Assembly: GCA_002773655.1 (NCBI GenBank)
Contig: PFAR01000008.1
Span: 1-11,479 of the forward strand
From: Candidatus Falkowbacteria bacterium CG10_big_fil_rev_8_21_14_0_10_43_10
GTDB lineage: Bacteria > Patescibacteriota > Patescibacteriia > Patescibacteriales > XYC2-FULL-47-12
Reading direction: 5' to 3'
Length of the DNA stretch: 11,479 nt
Shown: positions 1 to 9,300 of the stretch, piece after piece
Layout of the letters: every line of letters starts with the position of its first letter
Numbering within the stretch: the first letter of the stretch is position 1
The notes under the pieces: generated by a model
The model's database searches: none
What the model was told of the DNA's origin: nothing
The model's input: only the letters and a program-made list of their open reading frames with translations
Program-made: the position numbers and the translations under genes

Positions 1-2720
1 ATATGACTTCCGAGGGCGATTCGGAGAAAACCAATAAAGCCAAGGAGATTTTAAAGAACGCCGCTATCGGCCTTCTAATAATTTTATCCGCTTTCGCGAT
101 CGTTAATTTTATTTTGCGCGCTCTTTGGGGCGGCGGAGGAGGATTGGGCCGGGGCGGAGAGCCGACAGAGGATTGGAACGGAGTGGTGGCTTTGGGCGAC
201 GGAATTTTAGAAAGCCATTATCCGGAGCGGGATCAGACTGACGTCCCGATTAATACCATGATTTTTATTACTTTTAAAGAGGAAATTCAGCCGGGAACAA
301 TCTGCAATGATGCAACCGCCGATGGCGGCAATGGAAACGGACAGTGCGATAACGAAATTTTGATTTCCAAAAATATCCATATTTATCCGACTGACGCGGA
401 GGGCAGCGACGCGCAGGATACGAACGCTTTGCGCCGGGCGGATGGACGGGTGCTAGTAAAATCCAATGACAACAAAACTTTTATTTTTCAGCCGCTGGAT
501 TTTTTGGGCACGCAGGGCGCGCCGGCTTGGTTCGCGGTTAAATTAATGGGCGATGGCGAGGGCGGAACGATCAAAAAGGTTGCCGGCGACAAGCCGGTTG
601 AGTTCAGCAGTTTTGGTGATGATTATTATAAATGGAAATTTCAGACTAACGGCAAGCTGGATTTAACCCCGCCGCAGGTTTCTTCCGTTTTTCCTCCCGC
701 GGATAATGACGCGGATATAATAAGCGCGGGCGGAGACGCGGCCGCGGCTACGGGAAGCATAACCGTAAACGCAGTGCCGAGAGTTTATCAGGCGGCCAGC
801 AAGGGGAACGCAGCTCCCGGAACCGGCGCGGAAAATGCCGCTGTTTTAGGGGAATACAGCTGTGACTGGGCGGGAGAAATTGAAGTGTCTATTAATGGCG
901 GCGCGGCCATTGTCGGCGGTCCGACAGGCGCGACAGGGTTAATAACCGGTGACAGCGTAGCAGACCAGACAGCGACCCTAGGTTGCGGTTTAACTTTACA
1001 GCCGGCTGACGGAAGTTTTGCGGAGGGAAATTTCTGGACAATCGCGGTTAAGCCGGAGATTCAGGCGGATACTTTAACTATCGGCGATAAACAGTTTGTT
1101 TTTGTGGATGGGACAGCGGGAAATGGCGAGATAAACAGGGGCGTAAACACTACTTCCGCGGCTACAAATATAAAAGAAGCTATAAAAAAAGCTGGATCAT
1201 TGGCGCCGGATTGCAAAGATAGCGGAGGATTTAGTTGTTCTGTTTCTATTATTTCTTTAACAGCTAAAACAGCCGGGCTTAGCGGCAATAACATCAGAGT
1301 GGAGTCTAATAATGCCGGAATTTTCACTATTACCACGATGCACGGCGGCGCGCCGGCGACGGAAAGAGTGCGGACCGCCGGCCTGCCGGACCAGCCGAGG
1401 AACGCGGTTATCCAGATTAATTTTAATGAAGCGGTCAATCCGATTTACGTTAATGGCACGGCGGAACAGGTAAAGGATTATGTAAAAGTGCAGAATAGGA
1501 GAGGATTGAAAGATGAAGTATGTGATAGCGACTCTGACTGTTTTGGAATTTGCGAACCAGGCAACCCTAACTATAAATGCGGTGCAGGAGGCGTTGCCGG
1601 ATCAAACTGTACGGACAATAGCGACTGCCTTTCTTATAACTGCCAAAGCAATAAATGTGTCGGCGAATTCATCAGCGGCAGTTTTACCATCAGCAATATC
1701 TATAAAACAGTGGAATTTACCACTGATAACCAGTGCGGAGTAAATGCCTGCGGAGAAGCTGTTTACTGCCTACCGCCGTTATCCGACATAAAAGTTTCTC
1801 TTAAGGCGGCCAGTTTAATCCGGTGCGAAAATAATGACGAATGCCTGCCGTCGGCGGGAATTTTAGGGGATTATAACAGCTGTTCCGGCTCTGCCGGCAG
1901 TTCGGGATTCTGCCAGAAAACAGGCGGCGACAGCGCGGTAGTAAATTATCCGCAGGCGGATTTAACGGTTGCCATCGGCGAATTGGGCGTTATGGACGCG
2001 GCCAATAATTCGCTTGACGGCAATAAAAACGGGAATGCCGAAGGGCCGCAGGCGCAGAGCGGGAAGCCGGCGTTTAATGAAAATAATAAAACAGCCGGCA
2101 ACGGAGACGACTATACCTGGTCATTTTGGACTTCTAATATTCTTGATTTAAACAGCCCGATTATTCAGTCGGTAAAGTCCAAAAAGCGGACTGACGGTAG
2201 CGCGCTGGATTTAGTAAAAGTTACCGGCAATACGGGCAAGCAGGTTTTGGGAGCCGATAATGAAAAGCCGGTCAGTATTTTATTTAATAAATTAATAATG
2301 TCTTCATCTGTTAAGCCGGGACGCAATTATGGCGATGATGATGTTTACGTTGATACTAATCCGCCGGTGCAAAAGGAGTATTTAATAATGATGAATTATT
2401 CCGGACGTCCCTTAGGATACTGGTGCAGTAAGGAAGATTCGGAAGACCCGGCGAAACGGGACGGCTACGCGGACTGGACAACCGCGGTTATATCCCACAC
2501 GCAGTTCCGCGACGACAGCTCTTATGGCTCGTTAGCCGGTTCCGGCATCAAAGATATTTATCAGAACTGTTATAATCCGGCGAAAGACCAGGCGCAGGGC
2601 GGAAGCCAGTGCAATGGCGCTTTAAATTCCGGCGATTCCTGCTGCAAGGGCGTAATAATACCGAGTGAAACTGATGGCAACAGCAATAATATATTAGATA
2701 AATGCAGGGAGTTTGAGTAA
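1..2720 (+). CDS. Large surface protein with pilin-like anchor and Ig-like domains, 5' partial
   Basis: The gene enters the window from the left. The first ATG (position 3) is unlikely to be the start: residues 1-45 read MTSEGDSEKTNKAKE followed by a hydrophobic helix and a Gly-rich tract, matching the loop and second helix of the TrbC/VirB2-like anchor in the 2675-residue protein downstream (MTAAGNTDRIDKAKK). A signal peptide and first helix should therefore lie upstream. From residue 1 of the visible frame: anchor helix ~18-42, Gly-rich linker 43-52, Big_5-type Ig domain ~70-220 ending in the strand KWKFQT, a second Ig domain from ~222 with a large insert at ~355-450, Cys-rich segments ~506-556 (CDSDSDC, CTDNSDC spacing) and ~570-640, and a third Ig-like domain from ~718. 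The ectodomain should be extracellular by the positive-inside rule. The AT-rich tail after ~885 runs straight into transposase sequence, so the native C-terminus may be altered. Domain calls rest on motif recognition; the exact function is unknown. Confidence 0.85.
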   Translation, partial: MTSEGDSEKTNKAKEILKNAAIGLLIILSAFAIVNFILRALWGGGGGLGRGGEPTEDWNGVVALGDGILESHYPERDQTDVPINTMIFITFKEEIQPGTICNDATADGGNGNGQCDNEILISKNIHIYPTDAEGSDAQDTNALRRADGRVLVKSNDNKTFIFQPLDFLGTQGAPAWFAVKLMGDGEGGTIKKVAGDKPVEFSSFGDDYYKWKFQTNGKLDLTPPQVSSVFPPADNDADIISAGGDAAAATGSITVNAVPRVYQAASKGNAAPGTGAENAAVLGEYSCDWAGEIEVSINGGAAIVGGPTGATGLITGDSVADQTATLGCGLTLQPADGSFAEGNFWTIAVKPEIQADTLTIGDKQFVFVDGTAGNGEINRGVNTTSAATNIKEAIKKAGSLAPDCKDSGGFSCSVSIISLTAKTAGLSGNNIRVESNNAGIFTITTMHGGAPATERVRTAGLPDQPRNAVIQINFNEAVNPIYVNGTAEQVKDYVKVQNRRGLKDEVCDSDSDCFGICEPGNPNYKCGAGGVAGSNCTDNSDCLSYNCQSNKCVGEFISGSFTISNIYKTVEFTTDNQCGVNACGEAVYCLPPLSDIKVSLKAASLIRCENNDECLPSAGILGDYNSCSGSAGSSGFCQKTGGDSAVVNYPQADLTVAIGELGVMDAANNSLDGNKNGNAEGPQAQSGKPAFNENNKTAGNGDDYTWSFWTSNILDLNSPIIQSVKSKKRTDGSALDLVKVTGNTGKQVLGADNEKPVSILFNKLIMSSSVKPGRNYGDDDVYVDTNPPVQKEYLIMMNYSGRPLGYWCSKEDSEDPAKRDGYADWTTAVISHTQFRDDSSYGSLAGSGIKDIYQNCYNPAKDQAQGGSQCNGALNSGDSCCKGVIIPSETDGNSNNILDKCREFE

Positions 2721-3287
2721 CTGCGGGAGTTTAACCAGATTAAGCCTATCGGCAGTTTATATCATCTAAAAAAGCGTCAGTTAAGGGATTCAATCCCTCC
2801 CGCGGGAGGAATTGAATCCCTAGACAAGAAAAAGTTGGTAGATATTATCTGTTATTGTTTAAATCCAAACCATTATCATTTGTTGGTTTTACAAAAGACG
2901 GAAGGTGGAATACCTAAATTTATGCATAAACTAGGTTTGGGCTATACCTGTTATTTTAACGAGAAATATAAACATTCCGGCTCTTTATTTCAGGGGAAAT
3001 ATAAATTTAAACCCATAAGTTCGACTATAGATTTATTAAAAGTATCAGTCTATATAAACTGCAACGCAAAAATTCATGGAATTGCAAAAGCAGAGAACTG
3101 GTCGTGGTCTAGTCATCTAGATTATATTGGGAACAGGAAGGGAACATTGTGTAATAAAGAAGATATATATGAAGAATTTAGAAATATAAAAGAAATAGAA
3201 AAACCAAAAGAATATAAAGAATTTTGCAAAGAGTGGATTATGGATATAAAAAAGATTAAGTATTTAAAGAAGTTTGATATAGAATAA
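2721..3287 (+). pseudogene. REP-associated (RAYT) Y1 transposase remnant, 5' truncated
   Basis: The open frame of 188 codons begins right after the TAA of the upstream gene, in the same frame. It reads LREFNQIKPIGSLYHLKKRQ, then a palindrome-encoded stretch, then VDIICYCLNPNHYHLLV. NPNHYHLL is the HUH metal-binding motif of Y1/RAYT transposases. It is followed by the family landmarks GGIPKFMHKLGLGYTCYFN, SGSLFQGKYK and the Tyr-bearing VSVYINCNAK, which corresponds to the RYIHLNP motif with the presumed catalytic tyrosine, 58 residues after the second His. WSWSSHLDYIG matches the family's WSS(Y) segment. The N-terminal YHIYNRGVDK region, seen intact in the gene starting at 11414, is missing. 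A TTG at 2835 could start a 150-residue protein but has no Shine-Dalgarno sequence and would leave an incomplete domain. The DNA is strongly AT-rich (13 G/C of 60 at 3181-3240), unlike both neighbours, which suggests a mobile origin. Family call is firm; lack of activity is inferred. Confidence 0.85.
2785..2825 (-). repeat. REP-like palindrome 1, inside the RAYT reading frame
   Basis: Positions 2785-2820 form a 36-bp palindrome with one mismatched pair (2795/2810), which is a G·T wobble when read on the minus strand. The left arm begins GGGATTCAAT and the right arm ends ATTGAATCCC, around a GC-rich core. On the minus strand a GTCTA tract (2825-2821) lies directly 5' of the hairpin, resembling the short conserved tetranucleotide next to classical REP hairpins. 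The element is translated in frame within the RAYT remnant as RDSIPPAGGIESL without a stop. No T-tract follows, so it is not a typical intrinsic terminator. The palindrome is seen directly; the REP identity is inferred from the RAYT around it. Confidence 0.75.
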
Positions 3288-3296
3288 AAAAGGCAA

Positions 3297-3334
3297 GTTT
3301 AGGAATCCAATTCCCCTCAGGGGGATTGGATTCC
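3297..3334 (+). repeat. REP-like palindrome 2, after the RAYT remnant
   Basis: Positions 3302-3334 form a 33-bp hairpin. The arms are GGAATCCAATTCCCC and GGGGGATTGGATTCC around the 3-base loop TCA, with one T·G wobble pair. GTTTA (3297-3301) precedes the hairpin. Aligned with palindrome 1 read on the opposite strand, the 18 bases starting at GT match at 15 positions, so the two form an inverted pair around the HUH and tyrosine part of the transposase. The unit is bordered exactly by the direct repeat AAGGCAA at 3290-3296 and 3335-3341. It ends 18 bases before the start codon of the next gene, so it may affect transcription into that gene or its translation. No T-tract follows on the plus strand. 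Confidence 0.75.
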
Positions 3335-3352
3335 AAGGCAAATGATTAAATA

Positions 3353-6300
3353 ATGAGAAAAGTTTTCAAAAAAGCAATAATATTTTTTTGCATAGCTGCA
3401 GCTTTATTGTTGGCAGTCCAGGTTGTTTATGCCCAAACTCCGCTTACCTCCGACTACGCTTTTGGCGGAGACACGGGGCAAAACGCGGAGAGCCTGGCGG
3501 CGCAGGCGGGGCTGGGGACGAGCGATCCGCGGGAAGTTATCGCCCGGGTGATTAATATCACTTTGGGATTTTTGGGAATTATCGCGGTCATCATCATCAT
3601 CTACGCCGGTTTTCTTTGGATGACAGCGGCGGGAAACACGGATCGGATTGATAAAGCCAAAAAGATTATGACCGGCGGGGTCATCGGCCTGATAATTATT
3701 TTAGCTTCTTTCGGCATCGCCACTTTTATTTTGCGCGTTTTATTGGGCGCGACCGGCGGCGGGGGAGGTCCGACCTGCAATAATAACAACACGCGAGAGG
3801 CGGGAGAACAGTGCGACGGAATTGATAAGTCCGCCTGTACCGGTGGGACTCCATATTGCGTCGCCTGCCGCTGTTCCGCGACTCCGTTCGCCATGCCCCA
3901 ATATTTCCAGGTTGTAAATATCAAACCGCCGGAAGGCGTGCCGAGCCCGGACAGCATGCCGCGCAATACGCGTATTGCCATTTACTTTAATCTGCCGGTT
4001 AATCCCGCATCCGTTACTGATGCTGACATAGGAAATAGCGGAATTAAAATTAAACAAGGTGGAAAAATTTTAATCAGCTCTGATGTAAATTATGAAGTTA
4101 AAGGGAGTTTAATTATTTTAACTTCAACCGGTTCCTGTCCGGCTAATTCCTGCGGCGCGGATAAATGCTTTGATCCGGCCGATTACACAGTGGAGGTTAA
4201 AGCCGGCAGTGTGGAAACCAGCGCTAATATAGACAGCAAGGGCGTGCAGGGATATACGCCTTCTCCGCCCGGTTTCACTATTATTGACACGATTGACTGT
4301 CAAGATCCGGCTATTAATTTAACCTCTGGCACCCAGGTTTGTTTAGATACTGATAATGAAATTAATCCCCATGCTTCCGATGATTCCGCGGTGTCCGACG
4401 TGGCCTATAGCGATAATCATGACAGCAGCGCTTTTGTTCCGCCCAATCCTAACTCCAGCGATCCTTACGGCGCGGTTTGGCATCCCAGCGAGAGTTTAGG
4501 TTATTTGGCGCAGACGCCTTATACTATTACCGGGTTAGTTAATGATGTCGTCGGCAATATTAACAGCAGCGGCATTACTAAAACTTTGCGCGCGGCGCAC
4601 TGCTGCAATACGGCGCAAGACGAAGATGAAATAGGGACCGACTGCGGCGGGGCGGATTGCGCGGCCTGCGTTAATACCGCCTGCGGGCTGGAAACGAATC
4701 CGGGGCAGTGCAGTAATAATATTTGCGCCTCTGATTTTTGTTCTGCCGCCGGATCTGCGCCAGCAGATTGTGAAGCGGCCGGATATCCGGCAGGAACAAC
4801 TAATTGCTGCCTTTGCAAAAACGCGCCGGTAATTGATTGGATTACGCCCGCCGGAGGTTTCTGCGATGGAAAACAAGACAGATTTTGTTTAGATGACTCT
4901 GATTGTGATGATCAGACCCCAAAAACTTGCAATATTGCTACTCCCAATGGCGCGGCCGGAAATTTAATTACTATCGGCGGGCGCTGGTTCGGCGCGCCGC
5001 AATTAAATGATCCCAATAAACCAACCTCTGGCATTAATCCTAATTCAATCGGTAAAGTTTACTTCGGTTGCGGCGGTTCAGCCGATCCTCGCTGTGTTGA
5101 AATTGGCGGGCAATGGATGGTAGAGGCGGAAATGGCCAGCGCCGCCAATTCGCAATGCGATGACACTTGGACTGATGAAAGAATTATCGTGGCAGTGCCG
5201 GAGGCGGCGGTAAACGGGCCGATTAAAGTCGTTAATGGTTCGGCTTACGGCGGTTTTTCCGATATGAGCAATGACGGCCGCGGGACCTATAATCAGGAGT
5301 TTTTAATAAACAACATTGGCCGGCCGGGAATTTGCGCGATTAATCCGCCTAAGGGACAGTACGAAAGCTTAGTAACTTTGCAAGGAATAAAATTTGGCGC
5401 TAACCGGGGAGCTGGCGATAATATTTTATTCGGCGGAACAATCAGTCCGAGCATTGCCACCTGGAATAATAAAACTATCTCCGGAATCGCCGTGCCGAAT
5501 ATTGCTCCGGGCAAAACTACGGTTGCGGCGGCTAATAACGGAATTTTGAGCAATGTAATAGATTTTGAAGCAGAGCGCAGCGACCGGGCGCCTTTTATAA
5601 CTAAGATTGAGCCGGCCGTCGGGCATCCGGGAGATTATGTTACTATCTACGGCGGAAATTTTGGCGCGGCAAAACTCCCCAGCACCCATGTTTATTTCGG
5701 CAACAATACTAATGAAGCAAATTATAATTTTCCCGCCGAGTGTTCGGCCAGCGTCTGGCAGGACACGCAGATTGTCGTTAAAGTGCCGGAGATTGCCGAC
5801 AATGATTATAAGATAAATATCAAAGTTGACGCTGCCGGCGCTGTTTTAGAAGTTGATGATACTGCCCGGCCTGCCTTTAGGGCAAGGAATTATTGTGAAA
5901 ATAATATAAGCGTTAAGTGCGAATTTGACGAGTATGACAGTAGCCAGCCCACGAAGGTCGTTTGTAAAAGGACTTGCGGCGCCAACAAACCCGGATGTGT
6001 TTCATACGATTACGGCCGGTGCGTTACCGCGGCTGTCCCGGGCTTATGTAAAATAGATCCGGATAACGGCCCGGCAAATACAGAAGTCAATTTTTACGGG
6101 GAAAGATTCGGCGATACAACCGGCAGTGTTAATTTTTATAATAACAAAACAGCCGCTATACCGGCGGACACCGCTGCTAAACAATATTGGTTAATAAATG
6201 CTGATCCGGATTCAAATGCCGCTGATCTGGCGGCTGCCAATGTGCCGGTTGACGCGCAAAGCGGACCGGTTAAAGTTTTAAATTCCGCCCGTTTTACGAG

Positions 6301-9300
6301 CAACGGAATGTTATTTTCCGTCGGTTCCTGCTTAAACGATTACCGAATGCCGATTGAAGGATTTTGCGGGGCTAATATTTGCTGTCCGGCCACTACCATG
6401 AAAGCCGGCAGTTGTTTGGGAAGTTTTGACCAGTGCGGAGCTATTTTAGGCAGCCAGTACGCGCAGTATTATGTTGAATTCAGCACGGCCTCCAGCGGAG
6501 AAATCGCCTGCGACGGCAATATTCTTACTCCCGCCTGCGATGCCAGCGATAATTTATGCCCGGCGGCAACTCCTTGGTGCAACACAGATACCTGCGTCTG
6601 CGAAGCGCCGCGGCGGCCGGAGGTAGTTGTAGAGTGTAACCGGCAGGAGAACCAGTGCGCCGAGGAAAATTTGCCCAGCCCGTCGCCCCTAACGGAAAAA
6701 TGGGATATAGAAAGAAGCAAGCCGCTCGCCTGCACCAACGCTGTTATAACGGCTCGTTTTACGCAGGTGATGGATTTAAATACTTTAACAGCTGCTAATA
6801 TAAATATTTATTCCTGCTCCGGAAACAGCAGCACTACCTGCCCGAGCATACCGGCGGCCAATTCTCCGGCTATTGCCGGAACCGTGGGCAAAGGATACGC
6901 CGATAATAACCATACCTACTTTAGCTTTACTCCCAATTCCGGTCAGTTAGAGCCTGATAAATGGTATGAAGTCGCCTTAAAAGCTAACAGTGGCATTAAA
7001 GCAAGCTCAACCCAGCTGGACTTATTAGGCGGCGATGCTTATAGCGGACATAACGAAATTGACGATTATTATATCTGGCATTTTAAGACACGGGACAACA
7101 GCAATCCCTGCAATATCGGCTGCGTTACAACCGTGCCTAAGGATTTTATCGCCCGCAGACAGAATCAACAGATAAATTATCAGGCCCTGCCTGATTCCGA
7201 AGATAACGCCTGCGTGATGATTAACGCGGCGGATTATAATTGGCGATGGACCAGCGATAAAACAGATCAAGCCACGATTTTTTATAATACTGCTAATCCT
7301 TATACTTCCACCTCTACCGCCGCTGCTTTAGAGGAAACAGCGGTAAATAATCCGGTTATTATCAGCGCGCAGGAAACGACCCGCTTAAAAACGGGAACAT
7401 CCACTCTAAATATCAGTTTTAATTTCAACGTGGAAGAGGTCTGGCCGGTTAGCGGTTGTGAAAACGTTTGCCGGAACGCCGCTGTCGGAGCGCGGTTCAG
7501 CAATGCGGTAGCTGGTAATTCTTTATTAACTTCCGGCAGCAGTAATTTTAAACTTTACGAATGCGGGGGGGCACTAACATCTCCTTCGGGCTGTACAGAA
7601 GTTTCCGGAGTAACTTTGAGCCCGGCGGTTGTTCCCAATACTCAAGACAGGGAAGTCAGTTTAAATATTACGAAAACCGGAGGAGTTTATCTTTTTGAAC
7701 CAAAAAAAGTTTATCGGGTTGCATTATTCGGCGGGTACAGTGGAATTAGGAGTGCGGAAGGAAGCCGGATTGATAATGGCAACACAAATAACGGGAATTA
7801 TGAATGGCAGTTTGCCACCGGCGAAAGCATCTGCCAAATAACCCGCATAGACGTTCAGCCGAACCCGGGCGTAGTTACTTTAGTCGGCGATTATGCCGGC
7901 TACAGGGCTATTCCTTACAGCGCGGACCAGTTATGCCTGCAAGACAGGGAACAGCGGCTGACAGATAAAAATTATAACTGGACCTGGGCGCCGCTTGAAT
8001 CTGCCAATAACCCGGTAGCATTTATTCCGCCGACAGATAAAAGCATAGTTACGCATAATGTTTTTAATTTAGCGGGATATATTGAAACTTACCAATCTGC
8101 TGGACAAGAGTCCGAGGCGCGTGGAGAAGGCGATGTAATTACTCACGATAAGTATGGCCAGTCGCAGGTTACTGATGTTACGGCCAAAGTGGAGGCCGGC
8201 CAGAGTATCTTTGACCAGACCGCAACTATAGAAGGCAAGGCTGGATTTATCCTCCAGTGCGGTTATACGAACGATAACCAATGCCATACCATATCGGGCA
8301 CAACTGTTAATGATAAATATGGAGTAGGAGAAAATTCCTGCTGTTATCCGCGGCCGTGGGTAGAATCTTCTTTGCCGGTGGACAATAGTAGCAACGTCTG
8401 CCGCAACTCTCTGCTGTCGGTTCAGTTTAACGAAGAAATGGATATTACTAGTTTTAACAGCAATATAATCGTGGCCGCTAAGTACGATGCGGGCGCGGCC
8501 TGTCCGGAGGGGACCGAGTATCTTTTAGTCTATAATAACAGCCAGTTTGCCAATAAATTTACTAAAATTGTCCGCACGGTTTATAACGGGTTAACCGAAT
8601 GGTCAAATAACGCCGTTTTCACTCCTCTGCGCTGGGCGGTTAATAAGCTGGCGGCATTGCCAAAGTTAAGCTGGGTTTTAAAACCCAGCTTAACTCCTAT
8701 CGCCTGGGCGGAAAATCTAGGCGAGAAATGGTGCGTGGTAAACGGCAGAATCGGCGGCTATAATCAGTTTGAGAATGGTATTAGAAAAGGAGTAGCTACT
8801 TTCGCGCCAACCGAACTTTTGCCCAGCAGTTCCGCCGGACGCGAGCATATTATTTTAATCAAGGGCGATGAAGATATAACCGACAGCGACCATCGCGAGA
8901 GCGTGCGCAACAGTTACGGCGTGAGTTTGGTTTTGCCGGAAGGGACGGCAGCCGGAACAGTCTGCCGGGGGAATCCTAATGGGACAGCAAATAATGAGGA
9001 TAATGAATGTATTATAAATACCCAGCCATTTTACGGCCATATTATTAAATTTAAAACCTGGGCCGACCATGGGAAAAATAATAATTACGGCGTCTGCTTG
9101 GGCGACCATATTATGATGGAGCCGCCGATGTGGATGTTTAATACTAGAGATAACGATACGCGGGATGATGTTACCGGACCGATGTATGATTCTTTATGGG
9201 ACAGCGATAAGGAGTTTGCCGCTACGATGATGTCAACTGACGGGCAGGAGTTAACTTCTGTTGCCGGTTATGGCTGGGAGTGGAGCTGGCAGTCTAACGA

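Noticed and set aside
1061..1438. Open frames on the minus strand and in alternate plus frames across both large genes
   Set aside because: They lie wholly inside long coding frames with clear domain structure, show no family motifs, and are expected as shadows in GC-moderate coding DNA.
2835..3287. A functional 150-residue transposase starting at TTG 2835
   Set aside because: The start has no ribosome binding site, recognisable RAYT sequence continues upstream of it in frame, and the conserved N-terminus is missing, so a truncated remnant fits better.
3302..3334. Rho-independent terminator after the RAYT remnant
   Set aside because: The hairpin is strong but no T-tract follows on the plus strand. 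On the minus strand the nearest T-run begins about 10 bases away, after non-T sequence.
2785..3334. CRISPR repeats
   Set aside because: There are only two palindromes, in opposite orientation and about 480 bases apart with coding sequence between; no regular spacers.
3287..3352. Promoter for the giant gene in the short gap
   Set aside because: TAGAAT at 3280-3285 resembles a -10 box but has no acceptable -35 box, and TTGGAT at 3326-3331 would place its -10 box on the start codon.
7564..7570. G7 run as a phase-variation switch in the giant gene
   Set aside because: Seven bases is short for a contingency locus, it is isolated mid-gene, and T7 runs of equal length occur elsewhere in the same gene (for example 9620-9626).
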